64,000 bases of DNA from Bernardetia sp. MNP-M8 (GTDB lineage: Bacteria > Bacteroidota > Bacteroidia > Cytophagales > Bernardetiaceae), in the NCBI RefSeq assembly GCF_037126285.1, contig NZ_CP147012.1:4424676-4488675 (forward strand), written 5' to 3'. Shown in pieces: positions 35,377 to 43,895 of the stretch; position 1 is the first letter of the stretch, and each line of letters starts with the position of its first letter. The notes under the pieces were generated by a model. It did not search any database. It was not told the DNA's origin and saw only the letters and a list, made by a program, of their open reading frames with translations. A program made the translations under genes and the position numbers.

Positions 35377-36102
35377 TTATACTTTCAAAGCTCTTTTGTA
35401 TAGTCCGATTGTGTTTTCTAGTCCTAGATAAAGAGCATCACAAACAAGCGCATGACCAATAGAAACCTCTTGTAAATAAGGTAAATGTTTGGCTAAATAA
35501 TTTAGATTATCTAAATCCAAATCGTGTCCTGCATTGATTCCTAAACCTAACTTGTGAGCAAACTCTGCACAGTGAACATACTTTCGAATTGCTTTTTCAG
35601 GACTTTCTTGAAAGTTTTTTGCATAACTTTCTGTATAAAACTCTATTCTATCTGCACCTGTTGAGGCAGCAGCTTCAATAAACTGGTCTATTGGGTCGAT
35701 AAAAATAGAAACCCGAACTCCTAGAGCCTTCAAATCAGTAATTACTTCTTTGAGATAATCTTGGTGTTTTATAGTGTCCCAGCCTGCATTAGAAGTCAAA
35801 ACTCCATCTGAGTCAGGAACTAAAGTCGCTTGTGTAGGTTTTATTTCTTTTACAATTTCTAAAAAACGTCCTTGTTGTGGATTTCCTTCAATATTAAATT
35901 CTGTTTTGACAATTTTTGCAAGTGCAAAAGCATCCTCATAACGAATATGACGCTCGTCTGGACGTGGATGTATTGTAATTCCTTGCGCTCCAAAACGCTC
36001 ACAATCTTGTGCTACTTGTATCAAATCTGGATTGTTGCCTCCTCTTGCATTTCGCAGAGTTGCAAATTTATTGATATTTACGCTTAATTTAGTTGAGTTC
36101 AT
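35377..36102 (-). CDS. pdxJ: Pyridoxine 5'-phosphate synthase
   Basis: PdxJ condenses 3-amino-2-oxopropyl phosphate with deoxyxylulose phosphate, the last ring-forming step of the DXP-dependent vitamin B6 route. The 241 residues fit the family. The TIM barrel shows [20 protein letters not shown] (phosphate and substrate loop), [62 protein letters not shown] and [17 protein letters not shown]. All conserved histidines and glutamates expected are present. It is monocistronic on the minus strand. Confidence 0.96.
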   Translation of the reverse strand: MNSTKLSVNINKFATLRNARGGNNPDLIQVAQDCERFGAQGITIHPRPDERHIRYEDAFALAKIVKTEFNIEGNPQQGRFLEIVKEIKPTQATLVPDSDGVLTSNAGWDTIKHQDYLKEVITDLKALGVRVSIFIDPIDQFIEAAASTGADRIEFYTESYAKNFQESPEKAIRKYVHCAEFAHKLGLGINAGHDLDLDNLNYLAKHLPYLQEVSIGHALVCDALYLGLENTIGLYKRALKV

Positions 36103-36323
36103 TTGGCTATATTTTATTGTGATTGAGTTGTAGCTTTTTTGATAGAGAGATAACTATTCTGAATTATACTGATGTTCAAAATTACTCTTTTTATCTGCAT
36201 CAAACAATATTTGCATCAGACAAAATACTTGTTCATGAACTATGTAGAGAATTACTAAAAGAGTTAAGACTTTTTTGTATTTTAGAGATTCAAATACTCA
36301 TCACTTCATAATGCTTAATTCTC

Positions 36324-37256
36324 TTGTTAAAATACCATATTCGTCTTCATTTTGTAATTTGGCTTTCTAGTCTTGTTCCTTTGGTAGTCAATCAAATTCA
36401 TTTATCAGCTACTGAACTTGTTTTTTATCGAACTTCAATGGCTGTAGTATTTTTGGCTATTTGGCTTTTAGTTATTAAAAAGTTTAAATGGACAGGTAAA
36501 AAGACTTATTTTTTGATGGGAACTGGAATCCTAACTTTTGCTTATTGGACATTAATTGTTCTTTCGGCAAAACTAGCAAATGAAGCTGTTTGTTTGATTG
36601 GACTTGCTACAATTCCTCTTTTTGTTAGTATTTTGCGACCCATTTTGGGAAAAGGAGCTTTATCAGTGGGTGAAATAATTACAGGACTAAATGCTATTTT
36701 TGGAATCTATATAATTTATAGCTCTGATTTTGATTATGGTTTAGGCTTTTTTTTAGCTCTTTTAGCTGCTTTTTTTGGTGCATTGGTTACTATTTTTAAT
36801 GCAGATTTAGTAAAGCAAGAAGACTCTTTAGTTATTACCTTCTATCAAATGTTAGGAGCAAGTATTACAGCTTTTCTTCTCTTGCTTTTTTCTACGTTTT
36901 GGGGAGGAATAGTAAGTGATTTTATTCCTGTAAAATGGAGTTTGACTTGGCGAGATTTTATATTGATATTTAGTTTAGCACTGGGAGTTTCTGTCTATGC
37001 GTATAGCGAATCAGTACGATTAATGAAGTTTTTGAATCCTTTTACAGTAGCTATGGTGGGAAATTTAGTTCCTCTATATGGTATTGTTAGTGTAATTATT
37101 TTATCTTATTTCATTAGTTCTGTTGAGGCTTCAAAAATGGATATTTATTTCTATGCAGGTGGCATAATACTGATTTCGGCTGTTGTAGCTCGTCCTTTGG
37201 TTATATGGTATTTTGAAATATATGAGGTTGATAAAAAAAATAAAATAAGTAAATAA
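36324..37256 (+). CDS. EamA/DMT-family membrane transporter
   Basis: This 310-residue protein has ten predicted membrane helices in two EamA repeats. Recognisable parts are SATELVFYRTSMAVVFLAIW, the first-repeat end ATIPLFVSILRPILGKG and the second-repeat SEVRLMKFLNPFTVAMVGNL-like stretch (ESVRLMKFLNPFTVAM). DMT transporters export or import small metabolites such as amino acids or nucleotide sugars; the substrate cannot be told. The start is a TTG at 36324, chosen because it gives a complete first helix and no in-frame ATG lies nearby. The 220 bases to pdxJ hold no convincing gene. Confidence 0.85.
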   Translation: MLKYHIRLHFVIWLSSLVPLVVNQIHLSATELVFYRTSMAVVFLAIWLLVIKKFKWTGKKTYFLMGTGILTFAYWTLIVLSAKLANEAVCLIGLATIPLFVSILRPILGKGALSVGEIITGLNAIFGIYIIYSSDFDYGLGFFLALLAAFFGALVTIFNADLVKQEDSLVITFYQMLGASITAFLLLLFSTFWGGIVSDFIPVKWSLTWRDFILIFSLALGVSVYAYSESVRLMKFLNPFTVAMVGNLVPLYGIVSVIILSYFISSVEASKMDIYFYAGGIILISAVVARPLVIWYFEIYEVDKKNKISK

Positions 37257-37286
37257 TCATTTGATTAACAAAAAATGAAAGTTTAT

Positions 37287-40217
37287 CTATTTCATAAATC
37301 TCATTATAAAAGTTGTTTCTTTATCCTGTTTGCTTTCTACCCAAATTTTGCCATATTGTTTCTGAGTTGTGTCATTTTTGTCTTTACTTTCTACAAAATG
37401 TGCCTCTACAATTCGTTTAGCGATGCTTAATCCTAAACCTGTTCCTTTGGGTTTTCGATTATTTTTGTCTCTAATTTGATGGAATTTTTCAAAAATAGAA
37501 ACTTGATTTTCTTTTGAAATTCCTTTTCCATTGTCTTTGATGCTTATTTGCCAAAAGTCAGATTCAATTTGGGTTATTATTTTGATAGTATAAGGAGGAA
37601 ATGCTATGTTATTTTTTTCATTTACTCTTAAATCTATTCTATCAATAGGAATTTCATTTTCATTAAATTTCATGTGGCTAATTGCATTTGAGACTAAATT
37701 AATTAGAGCCTGTTCGATACGCTTTTCGTCTGCTTTTACTGTTGCTTTTTCTTTTAATGAATTTTGTGGCATAAAAATCATTTCTAAATCAATGTTTTTT
37801 TCTTTTGCCAAAGGTTGCATTATCGTATAGACACGAGAAATCAATTTTATCAAATCAAATTCCTTGAGTTCTAAAGGCAACGTATTATTTCTAGCATGAT
37901 TATCAAAACTTTCTATATCTAAAATTTCATTTATCAAAAGACTAAGCCTTTCGCATTCACCTACTACATTTTCCAAAAAGTTTTGTCTTTCATCTTGTTC
38001 TAAATCTGGATTTTGATGAACAATTTCGGAAAGCGCACGAATTGCTGTAATGGGTGTTCTGAGTTCATGTGTAACCGTTGAAATGAAATCATCTTTTATT
38101 CTGTCTTGTTCCTTCAATTTTTGATTTGAAGTTTCTAATTCTTGTGTCAATCGTTTGAGTTCGTTTGATTTTTGACGCAATTCTCTATTTGTAGAAAGAA
38201 CATTTTGAGATTCTTTTAAAATGGTAATTACTTCTTCCATCGCCACCGTTTCTTGTTCTTGCAGAAGCGAAGAAACCAAAATACGAGCTGAAACCGAACC
38301 TACAACACTAGAAAGCATACGTTCGGCAAGAGTCAGAAGGCGAGAGTCTGCCAAAACAATTTGTGCTTCATTTAGAAATTCATCAGTTTTTATTTTTTTT
38401 TCTTCTGTATTCGTTTTTTGATAATTTTCTAATAAAAAAGTAGTTCGTTTTTCTCCTAAAAAGCTATTCAATAATTCTTTTACCTCTGAAAAATAAGCCT
38501 TTCCTTTCCATAAAACAGCACTTTCAAAACGATTGGAGTATTTAAAAATATCGACAAAAATTTCAGCTTCATTTCGTTCTGTTGCTGATTGAACACTCAT
38601 GACTGAAACAACAACATAAAAAAAACTATTTAGAAAAAGTGACCAAAACACACTCTGAGAGATAGAATCTAAATAATCCATTCCAAAAAGAGCATTCGGA
38701 TTTAATAATTTTAGAAAAGCAGAATCCGAATTCCAATAAATAGGAAAATAACCACTTTGAGCAAAAGAAGGCAGAATTAGTGTATAAGCCCAAATCAAAA
38801 AACCTATAACAATTCCTGCAAAAGCACCATTTTTAGTTCCTCTTTTCCAAAAAATACCTCCAAAAAAAGCAGGAGCAAGTTGAGCTATGGCAGCAAAAGA
38901 AACCATCCCCACCGAAACAAGCGAAGAAAATTCGCCAATTACTCTAAAATAAAAATAGGAAAGAAATAGAATAAATAAAATTCCGAGCCTTCGAAACCAT
39001 TTTATAGTAGTAATGGCTTTAAAATTAGGATTTTTCCAGTCAAAATCTGAAACCCAGTTTGGAAGCAATAAATTATTTGAAATCATTGTACTCAATGCAG
39101 CCGTAGAAACGATAATCATACTTGTTGCAGCTGAAAAACCACCTATATAAGAAAACAAAGCTATTTGTGGAAACTCAGAAGCTAAAGGCAAACTTAGCAT
39201 GAACATATCGGAATTGAATACAGAACTTGTTCCTTCAAACCAAATTCTGCCACCTAAAGCAATCGGTAAAACCAAAAAATTGATAACCAAAAGGTAAAGT
39301 GCAAAAATCCACATGGCAGGAAGAATGTGTTTTTCATCTTCATTTTCTACTACCGAAACTTGAAACTGACGAGGCAAGAGAAAAATAGCTAAAGCCGATA
39401 AGAGCAAATACCAAAACCATTCTCCACTATTTTTTTGATGTTGAATAGTAGTGAGTTTTTGTAAATCTACATGCAGTGCTGTTTTTTCAAAAATATCAAT
39501 TATTCCGTCAAACATTCCATAGACAATAAAAATACCTACTCCTAAAAAAGTCATTAATTTAATAATAGATTCGAAGGCAATGGCAGCTATCATTCCTCTA
39601 TTTTTATTGTCACTTTGTAAGTTGCGAGTAGTAAAAAGCATCGTAAAAAAACCAAGAATAAGGGTGGCATAAAAAGCAGTATCGCTTATCCAAAATTTAG
39701 TAGAATTTTGACTAGAAGTGGTAAGAACTTCAATACTCATTGCAATAGCTTGTACTTGAATTGAAATATAAGGAACAATTCCAAACACACACAAAATAGT
39801 AATCAGACGACCTAAAGCAATACTTTTTCCGTAGCGAGCCGAAATAAAATCAGCAAGTGTAGTAATTCCTTTTGCTCTACTAATTCGGATTATTTTACGC
39901 AAAACAAGCCACCAAACAGGAATAGTTAGCAAAGGACCTATATAAGTAGTCAGAAAACCCAGTCCAGAAGTTGCTGCTTGTCCAACACTTCCATAAAATG
40001 TCCAAGCCGTACAATAAACACCCATAGAAAGGGCATAAATAATAGGTTTGAAAAAACTACTTCCTAATTTTTGGTCAGAAGTAGAAGTTAATTCTTTATC
40101 TTTCTTTGTTGCCATTGTCCAAAAAAATAGACTTCGGTATTCTGTCCAGTAAGCCACACCAAACAAAAGACCTAGATAAGCAATAGAAATAATAAAAAGT
40201 AGAAGTTCGGAATACAC
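37287..40217 (-). CDS. SLC5 symporter-STAC-histidine kinase fusion (CbrA-like sensor)
   Basis: This 976-residue sensor begins with a sodium:solute symporter domain (about 1-540, thirteen helices, with YCTAWTFYGSVGQAATSGLG and ARYGKSIALGR). A soluble STAC-like linker follows (about 555-650), then a coiled coil and a kinase core: the H-box FISTVTHELRTPITAIRAL with phosphoryl-accepting His717, the N-box QALINLVSNAISHM, and the ATP loops DNGKGIS and GTGLGLSIAKRIV. No PAS domain is evident. In CbrA-type proteins the transporter domain senses or carries the ligand. A lone response regulator is encoded divergently 170 bases away and the acetate genes follow, suggesting control of carboxylate use. 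Confidence 0.92.
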   Translation of the reverse strand: MYSELLLFIISIAYLGLLFGVAYWTEYRSLFFWTMATKKDKELTSTSDQKLGSSFFKPIIYALSMGVYCTAWTFYGSVGQAATSGLGFLTTYIGPLLTIPVWWLVLRKIIRISRAKGITTLADFISARYGKSIALGRLITILCVFGIVPYISIQVQAIAMSIEVLTTSSQNSTKFWISDTAFYATLILGFFTMLFTTRNLQSDNKNRGMIAAIAFESIIKLMTFLGVGIFIVYGMFDGIIDIFEKTALHVDLQKLTTIQHQKNSGEWFWYLLLSALAIFLLPRQFQVSVVENEDEKHILPAMWIFALYLLVINFLVLPIALGGRIWFEGTSSVFNSDMFMLSLPLASEFPQIALFSYIGGFSAATSMIIVSTAALSTMISNNLLLPNWVSDFDWKNPNFKAITTIKWFRRLGILFILFLSYFYFRVIGEFSSLVSVGMVSFAAIAQLAPAFFGGIFWKRGTKNGAFAGIVIGFLIWAYTLILPSFAQSGYFPIYWNSDSAFLKLLNPNALFGMDYLDSISQSVFWSLFLNSFFYVVVSVMSVQSATERNEAEIFVDIFKYSNRFESAVLWKGKAYFSEVKELLNSFLGEKRTTFLLENYQKTNTEEKKIKTDEFLNEAQIVLADSRLLTLAERMLSSVVGSVSARILVSSLLQEQETVAMEEVITILKESQNVLSTNRELRQKSNELKRLTQELETSNQKLKEQDRIKDDFISTVTHELRTPITAIRALSEIVHQNPDLEQDERQNFLENVVGECERLSLLINEILDIESFDNHARNNTLPLELKEFDLIKLISRVYTIMQPLAKEKNIDLEMIFMPQNSLKEKATVKADEKRIEQALINLVSNAISHMKFNENEIPIDRIDLRVNEKNNIAFPPYTIKIITQIESDFWQISIKDNGKGISKENQVSIFEKFHQIRDKNNRKPKGTGLGLSIAKRIVEAHFVESKDKNDTTQKQYGKIWVESKQDKETTFIMRFMK

Positions 40218-40390
40218 GATAAAATATAATTTATTTTGCTCAAAATTTAATTATTCATTGAATTACTATAGTAATACAAACAGTTTTCCAATCAATACGT
40301 TTGATTTAGATAGAATTACTATTAAATTGAATATCAATTTATAAAAAAACTCATTAAAATTACTTTAAAACACCAAATTTTCCTAAATCT

Positions 40391-40747
40391 ATGAAACGTA
40401 TTTTAATTGCTGACGACGAACCTAATATTTTACTGTCTTTAGATTTCTTGATGCGAAAAAGTGGCTATGAAGTTTTTGTAGCACGAGATGGAAAAGAAGC
40501 TGTTGAGATTATCAAAAATAAAAAACCTGATGCCGTAATTTTGGATATTATGATGCCTGAAATGGATGGCTATGAAGTTTGTCAGTTTATCAGAACTCAT
40601 GAAGAATTAAAAACTACAAAAGTAATTTTTCTATCAGCCAAAACCCAACCTGTTGATATTGAAAAAGGACTTAAAATGGCAGATTCGTATATTACAAAAC
40701 CATTTTCCACGAAAGATATTGTTAATGAAGTGAAGAAATTGGTTTGA
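40391..40747 (+). CDS. Single-domain response regulator
   Basis: This CheY-like receiver has 118 residues and no output domain. The acidic pocket is ILIADDEPN (Asp8-Asp9), the phosphorylated residue is Asp52 in VILDIMMPEMDGYE, and the switch residues are in VIFLSAKTQ and YITKPFS (Lys). It is transcribed divergently from the SLC5-linked kinase, the most likely phosphodonor. Because it lacks a DNA-binding domain, its output must run through another protein or by onward phosphotransfer. Confidence 0.93.
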   Translation: MKRILIADDEPNILLSLDFLMRKSGYEVFVARDGKEAVEIIKNKKPDAVILDIMMPEMDGYEVCQFIRTHEELKTTKVIFLSAKTQPVDIEKGLKMADSYITKPFSTKDIVNEVKKLV

Positions 40748-40748
40748 T

Positions 40749-40785
40749 TTTGTGTAGTTGGTGAGACACCAACAACGGCAAAAGA
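40749..40785. repeat. GTTGGTGAGACACCAACAAC palindrome
   Basis: GTTGGTGAGACACCAACAAC followed by GGCAAAAG sits between the response regulator and the next small gene. The same sequence, slightly changed, occurs at 43259-43285 and 59969-60003. Confidence 0.55.
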
Positions 40786-41079
40786 TTGAAAAAATATCAA
40801 ATACTAAAAAAGCAAATGCAATCTACGTTTAAAATAGAAGACAAATTTACAGTTAAAAATGATGTTTATATACTTGCAAGTATTGTTGGAGACATTTCAG
40901 AGTATAAACTGACGGAAAATTCAACATTAGGAGGTATTCCTATAAAACCCTTTCTTACTATACCAAGAGTAACAGATAAAAATGGAAATCCAAGATTTGA
41001 TTTATTCGGCTTTTGTCTAAAAAGTAAAAATGATTTAGAAAAAGTAGAAATTGGAAAAGTAGTACAGCTTATTTTCTAA
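40786..41079 (+). CDS. Small protein resembling a translation-factor beta-barrel domain
   Basis: From a TTG at 40786 the protein has 97 residues; an ATG at 40816 would give 87 and starts directly with QSTFKIEDKFTVKNDVYILA. The pattern FKIEDKF, ILASIVGDISEYKL and the closing FGFCLKSKNDLEKVEIGKVV is like domain II of EF-Tu-type GTPases (a barrel with a late IGL.L.......G pattern), but no GTPase is attached. It is followed by a clear terminator. Function unknown. Confidence 0.55.
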   Translation: MKKYQILKKQMQSTFKIEDKFTVKNDVYILASIVGDISEYKLTENSTLGGIPIKPFLTIPRVTDKNGNPRFDLFGFCLKSKNDLEKVEIGKVVQLIF

Positions 41080-41083
41080 AAAA

Positions 41084-41115
41084 AGGAAGAACAACTCAAA
41101 AAGAGCGTTCTTCCT
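41084..41115 (+). terminator. Hairpin after the 97-residue protein
   Basis: AGGAAGAAC (41084-41092) pairs with GTTCTTCCT (41107-41115), five bases past the stop and between convergent genes. Confidence 0.65.
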
Positions 41116-41137
41116 CAATATCCGACATAACACAGTT

Positions 41138-41326
41138 TCAGCGTTTCCAATGATAAATAATAAATATCAAAAGAATAACCGAAACAAACCACACACCAAA
41201 TAGGTAAAAGAAGGCTGTCGGAACTTTCTCCACCCATTTTATCTTATTGAACATTCCCAATAGTGGATAATTGAAAAGAACAACCATTAGTGCAGTCAAA
41301 ATCAATAAATTGCGTGTTAATTTCAT
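41138..41326 (-). CDS. Small two-helix membrane protein
   Basis: This 62-residue protein has two hydrophobic helices, NLLILTALMVVLFNYPLLGM and AFFYLFGVWFVSVILLIFII, joined by a short basic loop. It lies 144 bases downstream of the symporter on the same strand, in the place where accessory small membrane proteins of solute symporters are often found. It is probably co-transcribed. It has no recognised family. Confidence 0.6.
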   Translation of the reverse strand: MKLTRNLLILTALMVVLFNYPLLGMFNKIKWVEKVPTAFFYLFGVWFVSVILLIFIIYHWKR

Positions 41327-41470
41327 TCAGTTAGCAGTTATCAGTAAACAGTTACCAGTTAAATACAATTTCTTTAACTGCGTAATAAATTTTATTATAA
41401 AAACATTCAAATTATCAGTTACCAATAAGCGTATTCAACTGATTACTGGTAACTGATTACTGATAACTGT
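41327..41470. repeat. TTACTGATAACTG-type repeats between two minus-strand genes
   Basis: The 144-base gap contains GCAGTTATCAGTAAACAGTT and, further on, GATTACTGGTAACTGATTAC followed by TGATAACTG. These are copies of the dispersed TAACTG repeat in opposite orientations, leaving no room for other features. Confidence 0.6.
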
Positions 41471-43207
41471 CTAGTGGTCAACGGCTGCACCAGCACCACG
41501 AGGCAAACGAATATCTTCTACAATGTCCTGTACTTCTTGTGGAGGTGGAGGTGTAAATTTACTTACAGCTAGAGATACAATTACATTGAGTATCATTCCA
41601 ACTGTTCCAATTCCTTCAGGAGAAATTCCGAAAAGCCAATGTTCAGGAATATTTAAGTTAGGGGAAATAAATTTGAAATAAACGATATAAACAATCGTAA
41701 AGACAAGTCCTACTACCATTCCTGCAATTGCTCCTTCTTTATTCATTCTTTTGTAGAAAATCCCCATTACAATAACAGGGAAGAATGAAGCTGCTGCTAG
41801 TCCAAAAGCAAAGGCGACTACTTGTGCTACAAACCCTGGAGGATAGATTCCGAAAAGACCTGCAATAATAATAGCTACAGCTGCTGCAATACGGGCAGCT
41901 ACAAGTTCACCTTTTTCAGAAATATTCGGCATTACTACTTTCTTCAATAAATCATGCGAAACAGAAGAAGAGATTACTAAAAGAAGTCCTGCTGCTGTTG
42001 AAAGTGCTGCTGCTAATCCACCTGCTGCTACAAGAGCAATTACCCAGTTGGGAAGATTTGCAATTTCAGGGTTAGCAAGAACCATAATATCTCTATCAAT
42101 TTCCATTTCATTTCCTTTGTATCCTTTTGCAGCGACTTCTGCTAAAAAGGCTTCATCTTTACTTTTGTCATTGTAATATTGAACAATTCCATCACCATTT
42201 TTGTCATCGTATTTAATAAGACCAGTCTTTTCCCAGTTTCCTACCCAAGCAGGCATTTCAGAATAGGGTTTATTACTTATCGTATTAATTAGATTTGTAC
42301 GAGCAAAAGCAGCAATGGCAGGAGCAGTTGTATAAAGAATAGCTATGAAAATAAGGGCATAACCACCTGAAATACGAGCATCTTTTACACGAGGAACAGT
42401 AAAGAAACGAACAATCACGTGTGGAAGTCCTGCTGTTCCTACCATTAAGGCTGCTGTAATAAAGAAGACATCTATAGTACTTTTTGAACCATCAGTATAA
42501 GCTGCAAAACCAAGTTCTTGATTGAGTCCGTCTAGTTTATCTAAAAGATAGGTGTCTGTTCCTGCTAAAGTCCCTCCAAAACCGAGTTGAGGAATTATAG
42601 TATCTGTCATTTGAATTGAAATAAAAATGGCAGGAACCATAAAAGCGAAAATCAAAACACAATATTGGGCTACTTGGGTATAAGTAATTCCTTTCATTCC
42701 ACCCAAAACAGCATAGAAAAATACAATACACATTCCGATAACTACTCCCCACTCAACAGAAACTTCTAAGAAACGAGAGAATACTACTCCTACTCCACGC
42801 ATTTGACCAGCTACATAAGTAAAAGAAACAAAAAGCGCACAAATTACGGCTACCAAACGAGCTGTATCTGAATAATATCTATCTCCTACAAAGTCAGGAA
42901 CAGTAAATTTTCCAAACTTTCGTAGATAAGGGGCAAGTAATAATGCTAACAGCACATAACCTCCTGTCCAGCCCATTAGATAAACTGAACCATCGTAGCC
43001 ACTAAAGGAAATAATTCCTGCCATAGAGATAAATGAAGCTGCCGACATCCAGTCTGCTGCTGTGGCAATTCCGTTAGCAAGTGGAGAAACTCCTCCTCCT
43101 GCTACATAAAACTCTTTTGTCGAACCTGCTCTTGACCAAATGGCAATACCAATATAGAGGGCAAAAGTAATTCCGACGATAATATATGTCCAAACTAGAA
43201 TACTCAT
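41471..43207 (-). CDS. Sodium:solute symporter (acetate/ActP-like, VC_2705 type)
   Basis: This 578-residue SLC5 symporter has about 13 helices. Landmarks are FYVAGGGVSPLANGIATAAD near the first sodium site, DWMSAASFISMAGII, VPDFVGDRYYSDTARLVAVI, AGLPHVIVRFFTVP and AALSTAAGLLLVISSSVSHD. A polar insertion (about 310-385, DKNGDGIVQYYNDKSKDEAF) is typical of the VC_2705 subfamily. It imports a small carboxylate, most likely acetate given the acs gene nearby. It follows the DUF4212 gene on the same strand with a 186-base gap, the standard partner order. Confidence 0.92.
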   Translation of the reverse strand: MSILVWTYIIVGITFALYIGIAIWSRAGSTKEFYVAGGGVSPLANGIATAADWMSAASFISMAGIISFSGYDGSVYLMGWTGGYVLLALLLAPYLRKFGKFTVPDFVGDRYYSDTARLVAVICALFVSFTYVAGQMRGVGVVFSRFLEVSVEWGVVIGMCIVFFYAVLGGMKGITYTQVAQYCVLIFAFMVPAIFISIQMTDTIIPQLGFGGTLAGTDTYLLDKLDGLNQELGFAAYTDGSKSTIDVFFITAALMVGTAGLPHVIVRFFTVPRVKDARISGGYALIFIAILYTTAPAIAAFARTNLINTISNKPYSEMPAWVGNWEKTGLIKYDDKNGDGIVQYYNDKSKDEAFLAEVAAKGYKGNEMEIDRDIMVLANPEIANLPNWVIALVAAGGLAAALSTAAGLLLVISSSVSHDLLKKVVMPNISEKGELVAARIAAAVAIIIAGLFGIYPPGFVAQVVAFAFGLAAASFFPVIVMGIFYKRMNKEGAIAGMVVGLVFTIVYIVYFKFISPNLNIPEHWLFGISPEGIGTVGMILNVIVSLAVSKFTPPPPQEVQDIVEDIRLPRGAGAAVDH

Positions 43208-43258
43208 AGTAATTGAAATTTATTTTGTGTGGTGTGTATTTTTTTATAATTAATCTCG

Positions 43259-43285
43259 TTGGTGGAGAGACCAACAACGGCTAAG
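43259..43285. repeat. GTTGGTGGAGAGACCAACAAC repeat
   Basis: A palindrome (about 43259-43280) plus GGCTAAG, related to 40749-40785, in the gap between the symporter and DUF4212 genes. Confidence 0.5.
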
Positions 43286-43350
43286 AAAATATTGCTTGTG
43301 AGGGTACAAACAAAGGATAAAAAGAGGACTTGAATCGTAAGTTAAGAATG

Positions 43351-43395
43351 GTAATTTGTATTTAATTTATAATTTACCATTCATCATTTACAATT
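43351..43395. repeat. AATTTACCATTCA-type repeat, copy A
   Basis: GTAATTTGTATTTAATTTAT, AATTTACCATTCATCATTTA and CAATT match 43846-43890 at most positions. It overlaps the extreme 3' end of the DUF4212 gene. Confidence 0.6.
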
Positions 43396-43669
43396 ACTTC
43401 TCATCTACATCAAATTCTTTATCTAGCTTGTTCATCAGCCAAACATAGACAAAAATCAAGACGACAAAAATGTAAATTGAGCCTTGTTGAGCGAACCAAA
43501 AACCGAGTTTGAAACCTCCTATTTTTATTCCATTAAGTGCATCGGCAAACATAATTCCTGCACCATAAGAAACTATAAACCATATAATAAGTAGAATAGT
43601 CAGATAGGAAAGATTTTTTTTCCAGTATTTATCCATACTTGCTTTGCTGTGGTCTTTGTCATTTTTCAT
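43394..43669 (-). CDS. DUF4212 domain protein, symporter partner
   Basis: This 91-residue protein has two membrane helices (NLSYLTILLIIWFIVSYGAG and YIFVVLIFVYVWLMNKLDKE) and the family words WKKNLSYLTI, GFKLGFWFAQQGSIYIFV and MNKLD. DUF4212 proteins are almost always encoded directly upstream of VC_2705-type sodium:solute symporters, as here, and are thought to be small subunits of them. Confidence 0.93.
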   Translation of the reverse strand: MKNDKDHSKASMDKYWKKNLSYLTILLIIWFIVSYGAGIMFADALNGIKIGGFKLGFWFAQQGSIYIFVVLIFVYVWLMNKLDKEFDVDEK

Positions 43670-43790
43670 AATTATTTTCAGTTATTAGTAAACAGTTACC
43701 AGTCATCAGTGAAATACAAACTGAAACCATTTATTTTTGTGTGTGTGAATTGATTTTTAAAAAATAGAGTTAAGGTAAGTTATAAATTAT

Positions 43791-43890
43791 TAATTGTGAA
43801 TGGTAAATGAAATATTTTCTTGAATGGTGAATTATAGATAAATTAGTAATTTGTATTCATTCATAATTTACCATTCACAATTTACAATTA
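43791..43890. repeat. AATTGTGAATGGTAAAT inverted repeat, copy B
   Basis: The left part AATTGTGAATGGTAAAT (about 43792-43808) is inverted at 43870-43890 (ATTTACCATTCACAATT). The right part also matches 43351-43395 and the right flank of the four-helix-bundle gene at 45841-45878. It looks like an empty, non-coding version of that unit. Confidence 0.6.
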
Positions 43891-43895
43891 GCATT

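Noticed and set aside
36123-36311. 62-codon plus-strand reading frame before the EamA transporter
   Set aside because: Weak composition, no recognisable features and partial overlap with the probable pdxJ promoter region.
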